A DNA stretch of 35,406 nt, taken from the NCBI GenBank assembly GCA_016934415.1, contig JAFGSW010000044.1, positions 1 through 35,406 of the forward strand, given 5' to 3'. The translations under genes and the position numbers were made by a program. Under the pieces are notes generated by a model, which saw only the letters and a program-made list of their open reading frames with translations, had not been told where the DNA came from and ran no database searches. Origin of the DNA: Spirochaetales bacterium. Its GTDB lineage: Bacteria > Spirochaetota > Spirochaetia > SZUA-6 > RPPD01. Every line of letters begins with the position of its first letter. The stretch's first letter is position 1. Below, one piece after another: positions 7,686 through 18,843 of the stretch.

Positions 7686-9220
7686 CCGCCAACCCGATCC
7701 TGAAAATGGATTTCCCCGATCCCGACGTCATTCGGGTCGGGGACATGTATTACATGGCGAGCACGACCATGCACTTCATGCCCGGCGCGGTCATCCTGCG
7801 TTCCTACGACCTCGTCAATTGGGAGATCGCCGGCCATGTCTATGAACGGCTGGACGACACTCCGGCCCGGAGGCTCGAAGGCGGGAAAACGATCTACGGA
7901 CAGGGCATGTGGGCGCCGTGTCTGCGTTATCACAAGGGTACGTTTTTCGTCTGCTTTTCGGCGAACGACACGCATACGACCCATCTTTTCTCCTCCGAGC
8001 GCATCGAAGGACCGTGGCGGGAGAGGATTGTTCAAGGATTTTATTACGATTGCTCGCTCCTCTTCGACGACGACGACCGGATCTACATCGTCTACGGAAA
8101 CAAAGACATCCGGCTCACGGAACTGGAGGCCGACCTGTCGGGACCCAGGACGGGCGGTCTGCAGCGGCTCATCGTACAAGACCGCCGCGACATCATGCTC
8201 GGTTATGAAGGTTCCCACTTCTGCAAGGTCAACGGCAGGTACTGTCTCTTTCTCATCCATTGGCCGAGGGGAAAGCGGAGGCGTCAGGCCTGCTTCGTTT
8301 CCGATTCGCTCGAAGGCGAATTCCGGGGCGGGGACGTCCTGGACGACGACCTGGGCTATCGGAGCCGGGGCGTGGCCCAGGGCGGGATGATCGACACACC
8401 GGACGGACGATGGTATGCGATGTTGTTCCAGGACCGGGGCGCCGCGGGCCGGATGCCCGTGCTCGTGCCGGTGGAATGGAAGGGCGATTCGCCCGTATTG
8501 GGATCGGGCGGAAAAGTCCCCGCGCGGGTGGAGACTACAAGCTCGCGTCCCGCTCACGTCTGCGGGAAATTATACTCAAGCGACGATTTCACGTATCTCC
8601 CGGACACATCCGGAAAAACCAAATTGAAGGAAGTCTGGGAATGGAACCACCTCCCCGACGATACGCTCTGGTCGGTCGACGGCGAACGGGGCGTCCTGCG
8701 GATCACCGCCGGGAAAGTGAGCCCGAACCTCACGCTGGCGAGGAATACGCTCACCCAGCGCACCGTCTACCCTTCCTGCGCGGCGCGCGTTGAAATAAAC
8801 GGAAGCGGGCTCCACGACGGCGATTACGCCGGCCTGTGCGCCCTGCAGGGCCGCTGGGGGATGATCGCCGTCACCAGGGAAGCCGACGGATTTTTTCTCG
8901 TGATGAAAGGCAGGCCGGGCGAACCCGACATGACGATCGGCGCAACGTACGACGAAAGTCCCGGCCGGGAATACGCGCGCGTCAGGCTGGACGGACCGCG
9001 GGCGGCCGTGAAGGCTGAGATCCGGTACGGCCGCGGAAAGGACACGGCCGAATTCTTCTATAAAAAAACGGGCGAGTGGAAAAAACTTGGCACAACGCAA
9101 AGGCTGTACTTCGGTCTCGATCATTTCACGGGCTGCCGTTTCGGGCTGTTCGTCTACGCGACGCGCGAAACGGGCGGCAGCGCGGAGTTCGGCGATTTTG
9201 TGTACGAGGCGGGCGACTGA
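7682..9220 (+). CDS. Glycoside hydrolase family 43 protein (beta-xylosidase/arabinofuranosidase-like)
   Basis: The 512-residue product has a five-bladed propeller domain at about 1-300 and a beta-sandwich C-terminal half. Near the N-terminus NPILKMDFPDPDVIRVGDMYYM carries the catalytic-base Asp (D13). YYDCSLLFDDD supplies the second Asp, and YEGSHFCKVNGRYCLF carries the acid Glu. GGMIDTPDGRWYAMLFQD is also typical of GH43. No signal peptide, so likely cytoplasmic and acting on imported oligosaccharides. Start choice: GGGAGG at 7668-7673 sits 8 bases before CTG7682, giving the expected MTANPIL N-terminus; the first ATG (7706) would cut into the conserved region. CTG overlaps the upstream TGA. 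Substrate cannot be told from sequence. Confidence 0.85.
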   Translation: MTANPILKMDFPDPDVIRVGDMYYMASTTMHFMPGAVILRSYDLVNWEIAGHVYERLDDTPARRLEGGKTIYGQGMWAPCLRYHKGTFFVCFSANDTHTTHLFSSERIEGPWRERIVQGFYYDCSLLFDDDDRIYIVYGNKDIRLTELEADLSGPRTGGLQRLIVQDRRDIMLGYEGSHFCKVNGRYCLFLIHWPRGKRRRQACFVSDSLEGEFRGGDVLDDDLGYRSRGVAQGGMIDTPDGRWYAMLFQDRGAAGRMPVLVPVEWKGDSPVLGSGGKVPARVETTSSRPAHVCGKLYSSDDFTYLPDTSGKTKLKEVWEWNHLPDDTLWSVDGERGVLRITAGKVSPNLTLARNTLTQRTVYPSCAARVEINGSGLHDGDYAGLCALQGRWGMIAVTREADGFFLVMKGRPGEPDMTIGATYDESPGREYARVRLDGPRAAVKAEIRYGRGKDTAEFFYKKTGEWKKLGTTQRLYFGLDHFTGCRFGLFVYATRETGGSAEFGDFVYEAGD

Positions 9221-9263
9221 AGCAAGGCCGACCGGGGGAGAGGAAACGGAAAAGAGAAAAAAA

Positions 9264-9300
9264 CTACGGATGAACGCGGATAGGACGCGGATAAAGAAGG
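9264..9300. repeat. Dispersed CGGAT-type repeat
   Basis: CTACGGATGAACGCGGATAG is followed by GACGCGGATAAAGAAGG. Nearly the same sequence occurs inverted at 32038-32075 and with a variant at 31858-31895. Confidence 0.65.
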
Positions 9301-9365
9301 GAAGAAGCAAAGTGAATCCATCGAAATGTTCTTTACGGTTCCATTATAAGGACTGAGTCTCCTTT

Positions 9366-10229
9366 CTAATGCATGTATTTCCCGGTCAGCTCCATCACCT
9401 TCGCAATGTTTTCCGGGTCGCGGCTGTACGCGGAGGAAGCGACGGCCCGGTTGTGCTCGTCCAGGTAGGAGCCCGAGCCCGCGGGCAATTCCGCGGCGGT
9501 GGCGGCGAAGACGTACGTCTCCGCCATGCGCTCGGGGGAAATGGAAGACTTGCTTTTTATGGAATACATGAATTTCATGAAAGGTGAAAGGTTCGGGTAG
9601 CGATGTATATCGATCTTCACGTTCGTGACGCGAACGCAGGCGGCGGAGACGCCGGTTCCCTTGAGCCGCTCCGCCAGCCAGTAGGTATACATCACCTGCG
9701 CCAGCTTGGACTGGTAGTAGGCTTTCTGAACGCTGTACCCCCCGTTCTTGAATTCGGGATCGTCGAGCCGGATTTTCAGGAGCGGGTGCATCAGGAGCCC
9801 CTTCGACGCAACCGTCACGATCCGGGCGCGGGGGCTTTTTTTGAGCGCATCGAGCATCAGGTCGGTCAGGAGCACCGGCCCCACGTGATTGGTCGCCCAG
9901 ACCGATTCCACTCCCTCCTTCGTGAACACGGGAGTTTTCCTGCTTAAGTCGAAATCGGCGGCGTTGTGGATGAGCGCGTCGAGCCGGCCGCAGGTTTTTC
10001 CGACCTCGTCGGCCGCCCGCCGGACCGATTCCTGAAGCGACATGTCCACCGCTACCAGCCGGACTTCGCGGTTGCCGCTTTGCCCGCGGATGCCCGCTTC
10101 GGCCTCCAGCCCCCGTTCCCGGTTGCGGCAGCCGAGAAGCACCCGCCATCCCAGACGCGCGAATTGCAATGCCGCGGCCCGGCCGATTCCCGAGTTGGCG
10201 CCGGTGATGAGGCATGTGTTTTGTTCCAT
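9366..10229 (-). CDS. Short-chain dehydrogenase/reductase (retinol-dehydrogenase-like)
   Basis: The 287-residue product is a classical Rossmann SDR. It has TGANSGIG at 9-16 for NAD(P) binding, Asp62 before MS, HNAA at 88-91, Ser142 in VASKG and the catalytic pair Tyr171/Lys175 in YYQSK. Arg35 after the second strand suggests NADP preference. The extended C-terminal part resembles the WWOX/retinol dehydrogenase branch acting on lipophilic alcohols or ketones. The start ATG10229 follows GAGAGGAGTCGATC. It is monocistronic or follows RsgA after a 163-base AT-rich gap. Substrate unknown. Confidence 0.85.
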   Translation of the reverse strand: MEQNTCLITGANSGIGRAAALQFARLGWRVLLGCRNRERGLEAEAGIRGQSGNREVRLVAVDMSLQESVRRAADEVGKTCGRLDALIHNAADFDLSRKTPVFTKEGVESVWATNHVGPVLLTDLMLDALKKSPRARIVTVASKGLLMHPLLKIRLDDPEFKNGGYSVQKAYYQSKLAQVMYTYWLAERLKGTGVSAACVRVTNVKIDIHRYPNLSPFMKFMYSIKSKSSISPERMAETYVFAATAAELPAGSGSYLDEHNRAVASSAYSRDPENIAKVMELTGKYMH

Positions 10230-10392
10230 GATCGACTCCTCTCTCGGCCGCCGGGGCGACCGACTCTTTGTCGCATTTATTATTATTTCCCATTTACAAT
10301 ATATTATCGATTTTTTCACGAACTTCTTCCATTGTATACGTGCGAATCGATTTCACCGTTTGCTCGCCCCGCAACAATCTTGGGGGCACCGT

Positions 10393-11508
10393 CTATTCCT
10401 TGCGGTACTTTTTCTTCATAAAGCCCATCCGTTCCGCCTTGTCGTGATCGATGCACCGCGCGCGCTGCTCCTTCTTCATGTCCAGGTAGCGGATTTCGCG
10501 CATGTATTTCAGGTACTCTCGGTAGCGGTCTTCCGGGAGGTCGCCCCGCGCGATCGCCTCCTTGACCGCGCAGCCCGGCTCGCTCCGATGGGCGCAGTCC
10601 GAGAAGCGGCAGCGGGCCGCGAGCCCGGCGATGTCCGCGAAGCCCGACTCCACCTCGTCCTCCCCGCACCAGAGCTGGAACTCGCGCAATCCCGGCGTGT
10701 CCAGGAGCAGGCCGCCGCCCGGGCAGGGGATCAGGTCGCGGGCGGTGGTGGTGTGGCGGCCCTTGCCCACCGCGCCGCTCACCTCGGTGACTTTCTGCCG
10801 GTCGCAGCCCAGTAGCGCGTTGATGAGCGACGATTTTCCCACTCCGGACGAGCCGACGAAGGCGATCGTCTCCCCCCGTCCGATATGCCGCCGCAAGCCC
10901 TCGATGCCGCTTCCTGTGAGCGCGCTCACCGCGTGAACGGCGGCGCCGAAAGTGACATCTTCCACTGATTTTCTTTTCTCCTCCGCGTCCGGGCGGAGGT
11001 CGGCCTTGTTCAGGACCACCACCGGCCGCGAGGCGCTTTCGTACGCCTGGATCATGAGCCGTTCCACGCGATGCAGTCTGAAATTCGCGTCCAGGCCGAT
11101 GACGATGAACAGGGTGTCGATGTTGGCGGCCAACACCTGCTCGGCGGTGGCGCCGCCTGAGGAAATCGCCTCCCCTTCGAACCGTCCCGGCTTCTTGCCT
11201 CCCGAAATCGGCTCTTTCCTGGCGAACCGGGTTTTACGCGGCAGCAGGCGTCGAATGATCGCCTTGCTTTCCCCGGGGACGGGCGCGCAGGCGACCCAGT
11301 CTCCCGTGACCGGGAAGCCGCTCGCTCCCGACGCGTCGTTCCGGAATTTCCCGCTCACGCGGGCCTCGAGCTCACCGGCCTCGCCGCACACCAGGTAAAG
11401 ACCGCGGCGCTCGGAAAGGACCCGTGCGGGGAAAAGACCGTCGGCGTTCTCCTGTGCAATGAATTGTTCCTCGAAAAAAGAATTCCAACCGAGATCGATA
11501 AGATCCAT
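10393..11508 (-). CDS. rsgA: Ribosome small-subunit-dependent GTPase RsgA
   Basis: The 371-residue product has an OB-like N-terminal domain. A circularly permuted GTPase domain follows, with NKAD (167-170) preceding the P-loop GSSGVGKS (219-226) and DTPG (270-273). A C-terminal zinc motif has Cys300, Cys305, His307 and Cys313. RsgA checks late maturation of the 30S subunit. The C-terminus is basic (MGFMKKKYRKE), typical for RNA contact. The start ATG11508 follows GGAGGAACTACG. No coupling to other ribosome genes is seen. Lengths and motif order are normal. Confidence 0.93.
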   Translation of the reverse strand: MDLIDLGWNSFFEEQFIAQENADGLFPARVLSERRGLYLVCGEAGELEARVSGKFRNDASGASGFPVTGDWVACAPVPGESKAIIRRLLPRKTRFARKEPISGGKKPGRFEGEAISSGGATAEQVLAANIDTLFIVIGLDANFRLHRVERLMIQAYESASRPVVVLNKADLRPDAEEKRKSVEDVTFGAAVHAVSALTGSGIEGLRRHIGRGETIAFVGSSGVGKSSLINALLGCDRQKVTEVSGAVGKGRHTTTARDLIPCPGGGLLLDTPGLREFQLWCGEDEVESGFADIAGLAARCRFSDCAHRSEPGCAVKEAIARGDLPEDRYREYLKYMREIRYLDMKKEQRARCIDHDKAERMGFMKKKYRKE

Positions 11509-11602
11509 CGTAGTTCCTCCGTTACCATGACAAAAAACGATTGACGATGATTCTTACAGAGGAGACGCGGATCCATTTTGCAGGATTATACTCAATAACC
11601 AG

Positions 11603-11668
11603 TGGTTTTCTATTTCCGTTGTCGAAAGCCTGCCATATCTGCTTATAGAGCAAGGAAATAGAAAACCA
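11603..11668. repeat. 15-bp perfect inverted repeat
   Basis: TGGTTTTCTATTTCC at 11603-11617 is repeated as its exact reverse complement at 11654-11668, with 36 bases between. The segment is AT-rich compared with both flanking genes. It could be a remnant of a mobile element or the stem of a structured RNA. Confidence 0.65.
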
Positions 11669-11680
11669 GTATAATCGGAA

Positions 11681-11708
11681 ATGCTGAAAATCTTTTGATT
11701 TTCAGCAT
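11681..11708. terminator. Perfect 12-bp hairpin, AT-rich, function unclear
   Basis: ATGCTGAAAATC and GATTTTCAGCAT close on TTTT. The hairpin lies 13 bases from the 15-bp inverted repeat. No poly-T tract follows on either strand and no gene ends here, so it may be part of an element rather than a real terminator. Confidence 0.3.
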
Positions 11709-11765
11709 AGATTACGACGGGCTTCCCCTGTAAGAAACCATAATAATTCCGTTGTTTCGGGGTGA

Positions 11766-14366
<2,601 letters not shown>

Positions 14367-14384
14367 CCCGTCTTCTCATTGTTT

Positions 14385-14410
14385 CTCCCCGGGGCTCGTT
14401 TCCCGGGGAG
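14385..14410 (+). terminator. Hairpin after katG
   Basis: CTCCCCGGG at 14385-14393 and CCCGGGGAG at 14402-14410 form a 9-bp GC-rich stem with an 8-base loop, 18 bases after the katG stop. There is no T-tract, so termination efficiency is uncertain. Confidence 0.5.
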
Positions 14411-14418
14411 GACGAGGA

Positions 14419-14487
14419 GGGGGGAACCACCCTTCGACTTGTTTCGGAGCATACATGTTCCGTAACAGCTCGGGGCAGGCTCCTGAC
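14419..14487. repeat. Palindrome-centred repeat, copy C
   Basis: The blocks are GGGAACCACCCTTCGACTT, an 18-bp near-palindrome at 14445-14462 centred on GCATACATG, and GGGGCAGGCTCCTGAC. Very close to copy B, on the other side of katG and in the same orientation. Confidence 0.75.
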
Positions 14488-14664
14488 GCCGATGGGAACG
14501 GATAATCGCGAAAAAGAATGAGGGGAAGCTCAGGAGGCCGTGACGGACGAAGGTAAGACGAGGGAGAAATCGGGATGATTTTTGCTTAGCGCCCGTGAAA
14601 CTGCTGGGGGCGTTGCTTTGAGCGATGCATTTGGTGGGTCGGCCACGAGGTTTTCCGGCGATCA

Positions 14665-15639
14665 TCACCAACCCAAGACGTAAGCGAATAGAAGTGGCGC
14701 GACGATCGTCGCGTCACTTTCGATGATGAACCGGGGCGCGTCCGCGCCGAGCTTGCCCCAGGTGATTTTCTCGTTCGGCACGGCGCCGCTATACGATCCG
14801 TAGGAAGTGGTGGAATCGGAGACCTGGCAAAAATACGACCAGCGGGGGACGGAGCGCCGCTCAAGGTCCTGGCGCAGGAGGGGGACGACGCAGATGGGAA
14901 AATCGCCGGAAATACCGCCGCCCAACTGGAGGAAACCGAGGCCCTTGCCCCCCGAGTTGCGCTCGTACCAGTCCGCTAGCCATATCAGGTACTCGATGCC
15001 GCCTTTCACGTTCCGCGGCTCCAGTTCGCCCCGGATGCAGTAGGCGGCGAAAATGTTGCCGAAACTCGAGTCCTCCCAGCCGGGGACGACGAGGGGGAGG
15101 TTCTTTTCCGCCGCCGCCAGGAGCCAGCTGTCGGCGGGGTCGATGTCATACAGCGATCGCAATTCGCCGCTCAACAGGAGCTCGTAAAAGTGCTCATGCG
15201 GGAAACGGCGCTCGCCTGCGTCCTGCGCCGCCTTCCAAAGCCGGAACAAGCGCTGCTGCAGGCGACGGACGGCTTCCTCCTCGGGAATGCAGGTGTCCGT
15301 CACCCTATTGTAATGCTGTTGCAGCAGGCGTTCCTCATCCTCCGCCGTGAGCTCGCGGTATCCGGGGACGCGCTTGTAGCGGGAATGCGCCACCAGATTC
15401 ATGACGTCCTCCTCCAGGTTCGCCCCGGTGCAGCACACGATCTGCACAAAGTCGCGCCGGATCATCTCCGCCAGTGAAACGCCGAGCTCCGCGGTCGACA
15501 TCGCTCCTGCCAAGGTAATCATCATTTTTCCGCCTGCCGCCATGTGGTCGCGGTACGCGCGCGCCGCGTCGACCAGCGCCGCCGCGTTGAAGTGGCGGAA
15601 ATGCTTCTCGATGAATTCTTTCACTTGTCCCTTGCTCAT
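14665..15639 (-). CDS. Bacterial deoxyhypusine-synthase-like protein
   Basis: The 324-residue product belongs to the deoxyhypusine synthase fold family. It has LAGAMSTAELG (43-53), the NAD-site CCTGANLEEDV (69-79), NVKGGIEYLIWLADW (210-224), LGGGISGDF (239-247) and SDSTTSYGSYSGAVPNEKITW (274-294). Eukaryotic and archaeal enzymes modify eIF5A through a Lys in GGGVPKN; here that position reads GGGISGDF and has no Lys. Bacteria lack eIF5A, so the reaction is probably different, perhaps on a polyamine or another NAD-dependent transfer. The start ATG15639 overlaps the stop of the LarA-like gene (ATGA), with GGAAGGAATC before it. Last gene of the hydrogenase operon. Role unknown. Confidence 0.85.
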   Translation of the reverse strand: MSKGQVKEFIEKHFRHFNAAALVDAARAYRDHMAAGGKMMITLAGAMSTAELGVSLAEMIRRDFVQIVCCTGANLEEDVMNLVAHSRYKRVPGYRELTAEDEERLLQQHYNRVTDTCIPEEEAVRRLQQRLFRLWKAAQDAGERRFPHEHFYELLLSGELRSLYDIDPADSWLLAAAEKNLPLVVPGWEDSSFGNIFAAYCIRGELEPRNVKGGIEYLIWLADWYERNSGGKGLGFLQLGGGISGDFPICVVPLLRQDLERRSVPRWSYFCQVSDSTTSYGSYSGAVPNEKITWGKLGADAPRFIIESDATIVAPLLFAYVLGW

Positions 15640-16934
15640 GATTCCTTCCTTTCATTTTTCCTTTCACGCGTCGACCAGAGGCCCGCCGCGGGCGAATGAA
15701 TAAAGTACACTTCCTCGCCATCGGGCATCGTATTCATGCCAGATTTCATCGCATCAACCGGATACCGTTTCATCGCTTCGGCGAGATCCATATACCCGTA
15801 GTGGACGGACTCAATCTCCTCCCGCCTCAGGTACCCGGGCGCATACCTTATCAGAAAACGTCCATCGGAGGAGCCGTTGATGAGGTGAGCCGCGCCATGC
15901 GAGAAATCCCGCAAATCGGATTTCGTCTCCAGCAACGCGAGTATCCTGTCGCGTCCCGCGTAACCGTACTTGCGGATCAAGTCATCGACATCATGCTGTT
16001 CTCCGAAACGCCTGAGACCGGGCGCTATTATGAGCAGCTCTCCTGCTGTTTCCATCGCCATCCTGGTTCGGTAAACGGCTTTGTTGGCTACCCACGTGCT
16101 CCGGAATTCGTCCGCTTGCATCACCGTCAACACTTTTCGCAAAGGTTTTTCGACGAGGAATATGTTTTGTTTTTGAGACTCCTTCGCTCCGAGCAGATAC
16201 GTCTCCCGGTCGCTTCCCACATAGAAGCCCGTATGTATGAGACCACCGTTTACGTCGTGCGAAGTCACCAATAAGATATAAACGTCCGGCAAGTGCCCCA
16301 AATAATCATGTTCCGCTTTATCAAAGCACTCCCGGAGCGGCGTCACTAGCGTTCCAAGGATATTCTCAATGCCGCAATAGGCGGCGATCAGATGAGAGGC
16401 GCAGATCGTTTCCTTCCCGCCGAGACCGATAAAATAGTTCTTGTTGTGACTGGAGAAACCCAGCACCTCATGCGGAACGATGTGCCCGATATGGATGATG
16501 ATATCCCATTGCTCATCCATAACCATACGATTGATGGAAATGGGGATGGAAATGTCGGCCCGGCCCCGTGTAACCTTTTTTACGAATGGCGCGGGGATTT
16601 CCCCGATACGCTTACACCCGATTCGCCAGTCATGAATATGTATCTTCTCTTCGGGTATCGGGCCTAACATCATTCTATTCTGTTCGCGGGTATGGGGGAC
16701 ATGTTGGCCGAGCGCCGGAATCAGGTGTACGTCGGCGTGAGGGGAAAAAAATTCATACAACTTCCTCGTGATCCATCCGGCCCCGCTATGAGCCCGCGTG
16801 ATATCCGGCGGGAGCAAAAGCACCTTCCGCGGATCCAGGCAAAGGCGGCTGAGCGATTCCGAAGCCGCTCTCCGCGTCAGGTCCATCATGTCTTTTCGGG
16901 TTAGTTCCTTTCCATCTTCCCAGAACCACGGCAA
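15636..16934 (-). CDS. LarA-like (DUF2088) nickel-pincer racemase homologue, divergent
   Basis: The 432-residue product has the LarA landmarks PPDITRAHSGAG (42-53; Asp44, Arg47), PALGQHVPH (73-81) and GHIVPHEVLGFSSHNK (150-165). Aligning GFSSHNK with the usual GFSGGxK puts Lys165 at the residue that binds the nickel-pincer nucleotide; His151, His155 and His181 are possible nickel or catalytic residues. Known members racemise or epimerise 2-hydroxy acids such as lactate or malate. The change from SGG to SSH marks a divergent clade, so the substrate is open. The start is TTG16934 with AAGGAG six bases upstream. It follows hydA by 18 bases and overlaps the next gene by four. No larB, larC or larE is in the window. 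Its GC content is lower than its surroundings. Confidence 0.85.
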   Translation of the reverse strand: MPWFWEDGKELTRKDMMDLTRRAASESLSRLCLDPRKVLLLPPDITRAHSGAGWITRKLYEFFSPHADVHLIPALGQHVPHTREQNRMMLGPIPEEKIHIHDWRIGCKRIGEIPAPFVKKVTRGRADISIPISINRMVMDEQWDIIIHIGHIVPHEVLGFSSHNKNYFIGLGGKETICASHLIAAYCGIENILGTLVTPLRECFDKAEHDYLGHLPDVYILLVTSHDVNGGLIHTGFYVGSDRETYLLGAKESQKQNIFLVEKPLRKVLTVMQADEFRSTWVANKAVYRTRMAMETAGELLIIAPGLRRFGEQHDVDDLIRKYGYAGRDRILALLETKSDLRDFSHGAAHLINGSSDGRFLIRYAPGYLRREEIESVHYGYMDLAEAMKRYPVDAMKSGMNTMPDGEEVYFIHSPAAGLWSTRERKNERKES

Positions 16935-16952
16935 GGGAATCTCCTTCTTGCC

Positions 16953-18839
16953 TTACGGCTTGTTTGAGCTGCATCGGGGAGTATAATGCGTATGCAACAA
17001 GGCGTGCGCCGGTTCGCTGCCCGGACCTTCCTTAAATATTTTTTCGTATATTTCCAGGATCGCCGGATTTTCATGGGCTTTTCGCACGGCATACGACTTA
17101 TCCTCCGCATAAATCGCGGCAGCGCGCCTCGCCCGTACGGTGTTATCCGCCGGAATGGGCTGACCTCCGCCTCCCAAACAGCCTCCCGGGCAGGCCATGA
17201 ATTCGATGAAATGGCATTTTGAGAATCGCCCGCCTCCCTTAATGTCGTCCATAACTTTTTTTGCGTTTCCTATTCCGTGATACACGGCGAATTTCAACGC
17301 GGCGCCTCTGATCCAATTCCAATCTGAAAAAGGCAAATCCAGATTCCTTGTCAACAGCGCCGGCAGCCGCCCGATTTCTTCCGGAAGGGAGAATTCCAAA
17401 TACTTTATGCCGTCAAAACCGCGGATCACGGAAACTTTTCCCGCCAAGGCGTCCGGATCCGCCGGCGAGCCGATGACCAATTCGAATATGGTTCTTAAAG
17501 CGGATTCGGTGACCCCTCCCGTCGCGCCGAAAACGACGCCTGATCCGGTCGCCGTACCGAACGGCGCGTCGAAATCCGATCTCCTCAAACCGGGAAGCCA
17601 TATCCCCGCTTCCTTCAGCATCCGAGCCAGTTCGCGCGTCGTCAGACTGATATCGACGTCCTTGAAAGCGCCGGTGCGCATTTCCGGTCGATCGCATTCG
17701 AATTTTTTCGCCGAGCACGGCATGAGAGAAACCGTTACCATGTCCGCCGGATCCACACGTTCAAGCCGGGCGTAATGGGTCTTCATGAGCGCCCCGAACA
17801 TCTGCTGCGGGCTCTTGGCGGATGAGACGTGGGCCAGGTATTCCGGGTAGAACCGTTCGACGTATTTTATCCAACCCGGAGAACAGCTTGAGAATTGGGG
17901 GAGAGGCATTCCGCCTTTTCCGCCTTCCAACGCATCGTAAAGCCTCAACAGAAGTTCGGTAGCTTCTTCGATAATGGTCAAGTCCGCCGAGAAATTGGTA
18001 TCGAACACCTTGTCGAAGCCGCATAATTTGAGAGCGGTGTTCAATTCGAACGTCAATGCCGCGCCGGCGGGCAATCCGAATTCCTCGCCAATGGCGGCGC
18101 GCGGCGCGGGAGCGGTCTGGATCACGACGTGCTTTCGGGGATCGCTTATCGCTTCCCACACCCGCTCCGTATCGTCTCGAACACGCAACGCCCCCGTCGG
18201 ACACCTGTTGACGCATTGGCCGCAGTGTATGCAGGAAGTTTCGATCAGCGCCCCGGCGCGAAAAGTCCCAATAACGGTTTCGTCGCCTCTCCCGTGCGGC
18301 CCCAATACACCGATAGTCTGGAGATCGGCGCAGACGCGGACGCAACGCCGGCAGAGGACGCATTTATTCATATCTCTGATGATGTAGCCGCCGCTGTCGA
18401 TTTTCCCGCATTGGACATCCATGGTTTGTCCGAAACGGCGCCGTTCGATCCCGAATTCAGCGGCCAAAGCCTGCAATTCGCAATTATTGTTTTTAGAGCA
18501 CGAACAACAGTCACCGCTGTGCTCGGAAAGCAGCAGCTCGAGAACGTGCTTCCTGGCCCGCCGTATCCGGGGAGTATGCGTTCTCACCCGCACGGGCTGA
18601 AAAACGGAAAAGGTGCACGCCGTTTGAAACGCGCGCTGCCCCTCCACTTCGACCAGGCACATTCGGCAGACGCCTGCCGGGTGCACATCCGCGTGATGAC
18701 AAAGCGTCGGGATTTTGATGCCGCAGCCTTGGGCCGCCTCCAATATGGTCGTGCCGGGCGGCACCATGGATTCGATGCCGTCAATAGTGATCCTCACCCT
18801 TCCGCCAATCGCCTCGTCGGCTGTTTCCGGATCGCTCAT
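16953..18839 (-). CDS. hydA: [FeFe] hydrogenase catalytic subunit
   Basis: The 628-residue product carries, in order: a plant-type [2Fe-2S] domain (Cys47, 58, 61, 75); a His-Cys3 [4Fe-4S] site (His107, Cys111, 114, 120); and two ferredoxin [4Fe-4S] clusters (Cys160, 163, 166, 170 and 203, 206, 209, 213). The H-cluster domain has SSCSPGW (317-323), MPCSAKKFE (373-381) and FMACPGGCLGGGGQP (547-561). A C-terminal small-subunit domain includes AHENP and LLHTHY. It reduces protons or oxidises hydrogen, taking electrons from the fused NuoEF-like partner. The first H-cluster motif has Ser320 where TSCCPGW has its second Cys. ATG18839 has GGGGGGTGA just upstream and begins four bases after the partner stop; an ATG at 18860 is the alternative. 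No hydE, hydF or hydG maturase is nearby. Confidence 0.95.
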   Translation of the reverse strand: MSDPETADEAIGGRVRITIDGIESMVPPGTTILEAAQGCGIKIPTLCHHADVHPAGVCRMCLVEVEGQRAFQTACTFSVFQPVRVRTHTPRIRRARKHVLELLLSEHSGDCCSCSKNNNCELQALAAEFGIERRRFGQTMDVQCGKIDSGGYIIRDMNKCVLCRRCVRVCADLQTIGVLGPHGRGDETVIGTFRAGALIETSCIHCGQCVNRCPTGALRVRDDTERVWEAISDPRKHVVIQTAPAPRAAIGEEFGLPAGAALTFELNTALKLCGFDKVFDTNFSADLTIIEEATELLLRLYDALEGGKGGMPLPQFSSCSPGWIKYVERFYPEYLAHVSSAKSPQQMFGALMKTHYARLERVDPADMVTVSLMPCSAKKFECDRPEMRTGAFKDVDISLTTRELARMLKEAGIWLPGLRRSDFDAPFGTATGSGVVFGATGGVTESALRTIFELVIGSPADPDALAGKVSVIRGFDGIKYLEFSLPEEIGRLPALLTRNLDLPFSDWNWIRGAALKFAVYHGIGNAKKVMDDIKGGGRFSKCHFIEFMACPGGCLGGGGQPIPADNTVRARRAAAIYAEDKSYAVRKAHENPAILEIYEKIFKEGPGSEPAHALLHTHYTPRCSSNKP

Positions 18840-18843
18840 TTCT

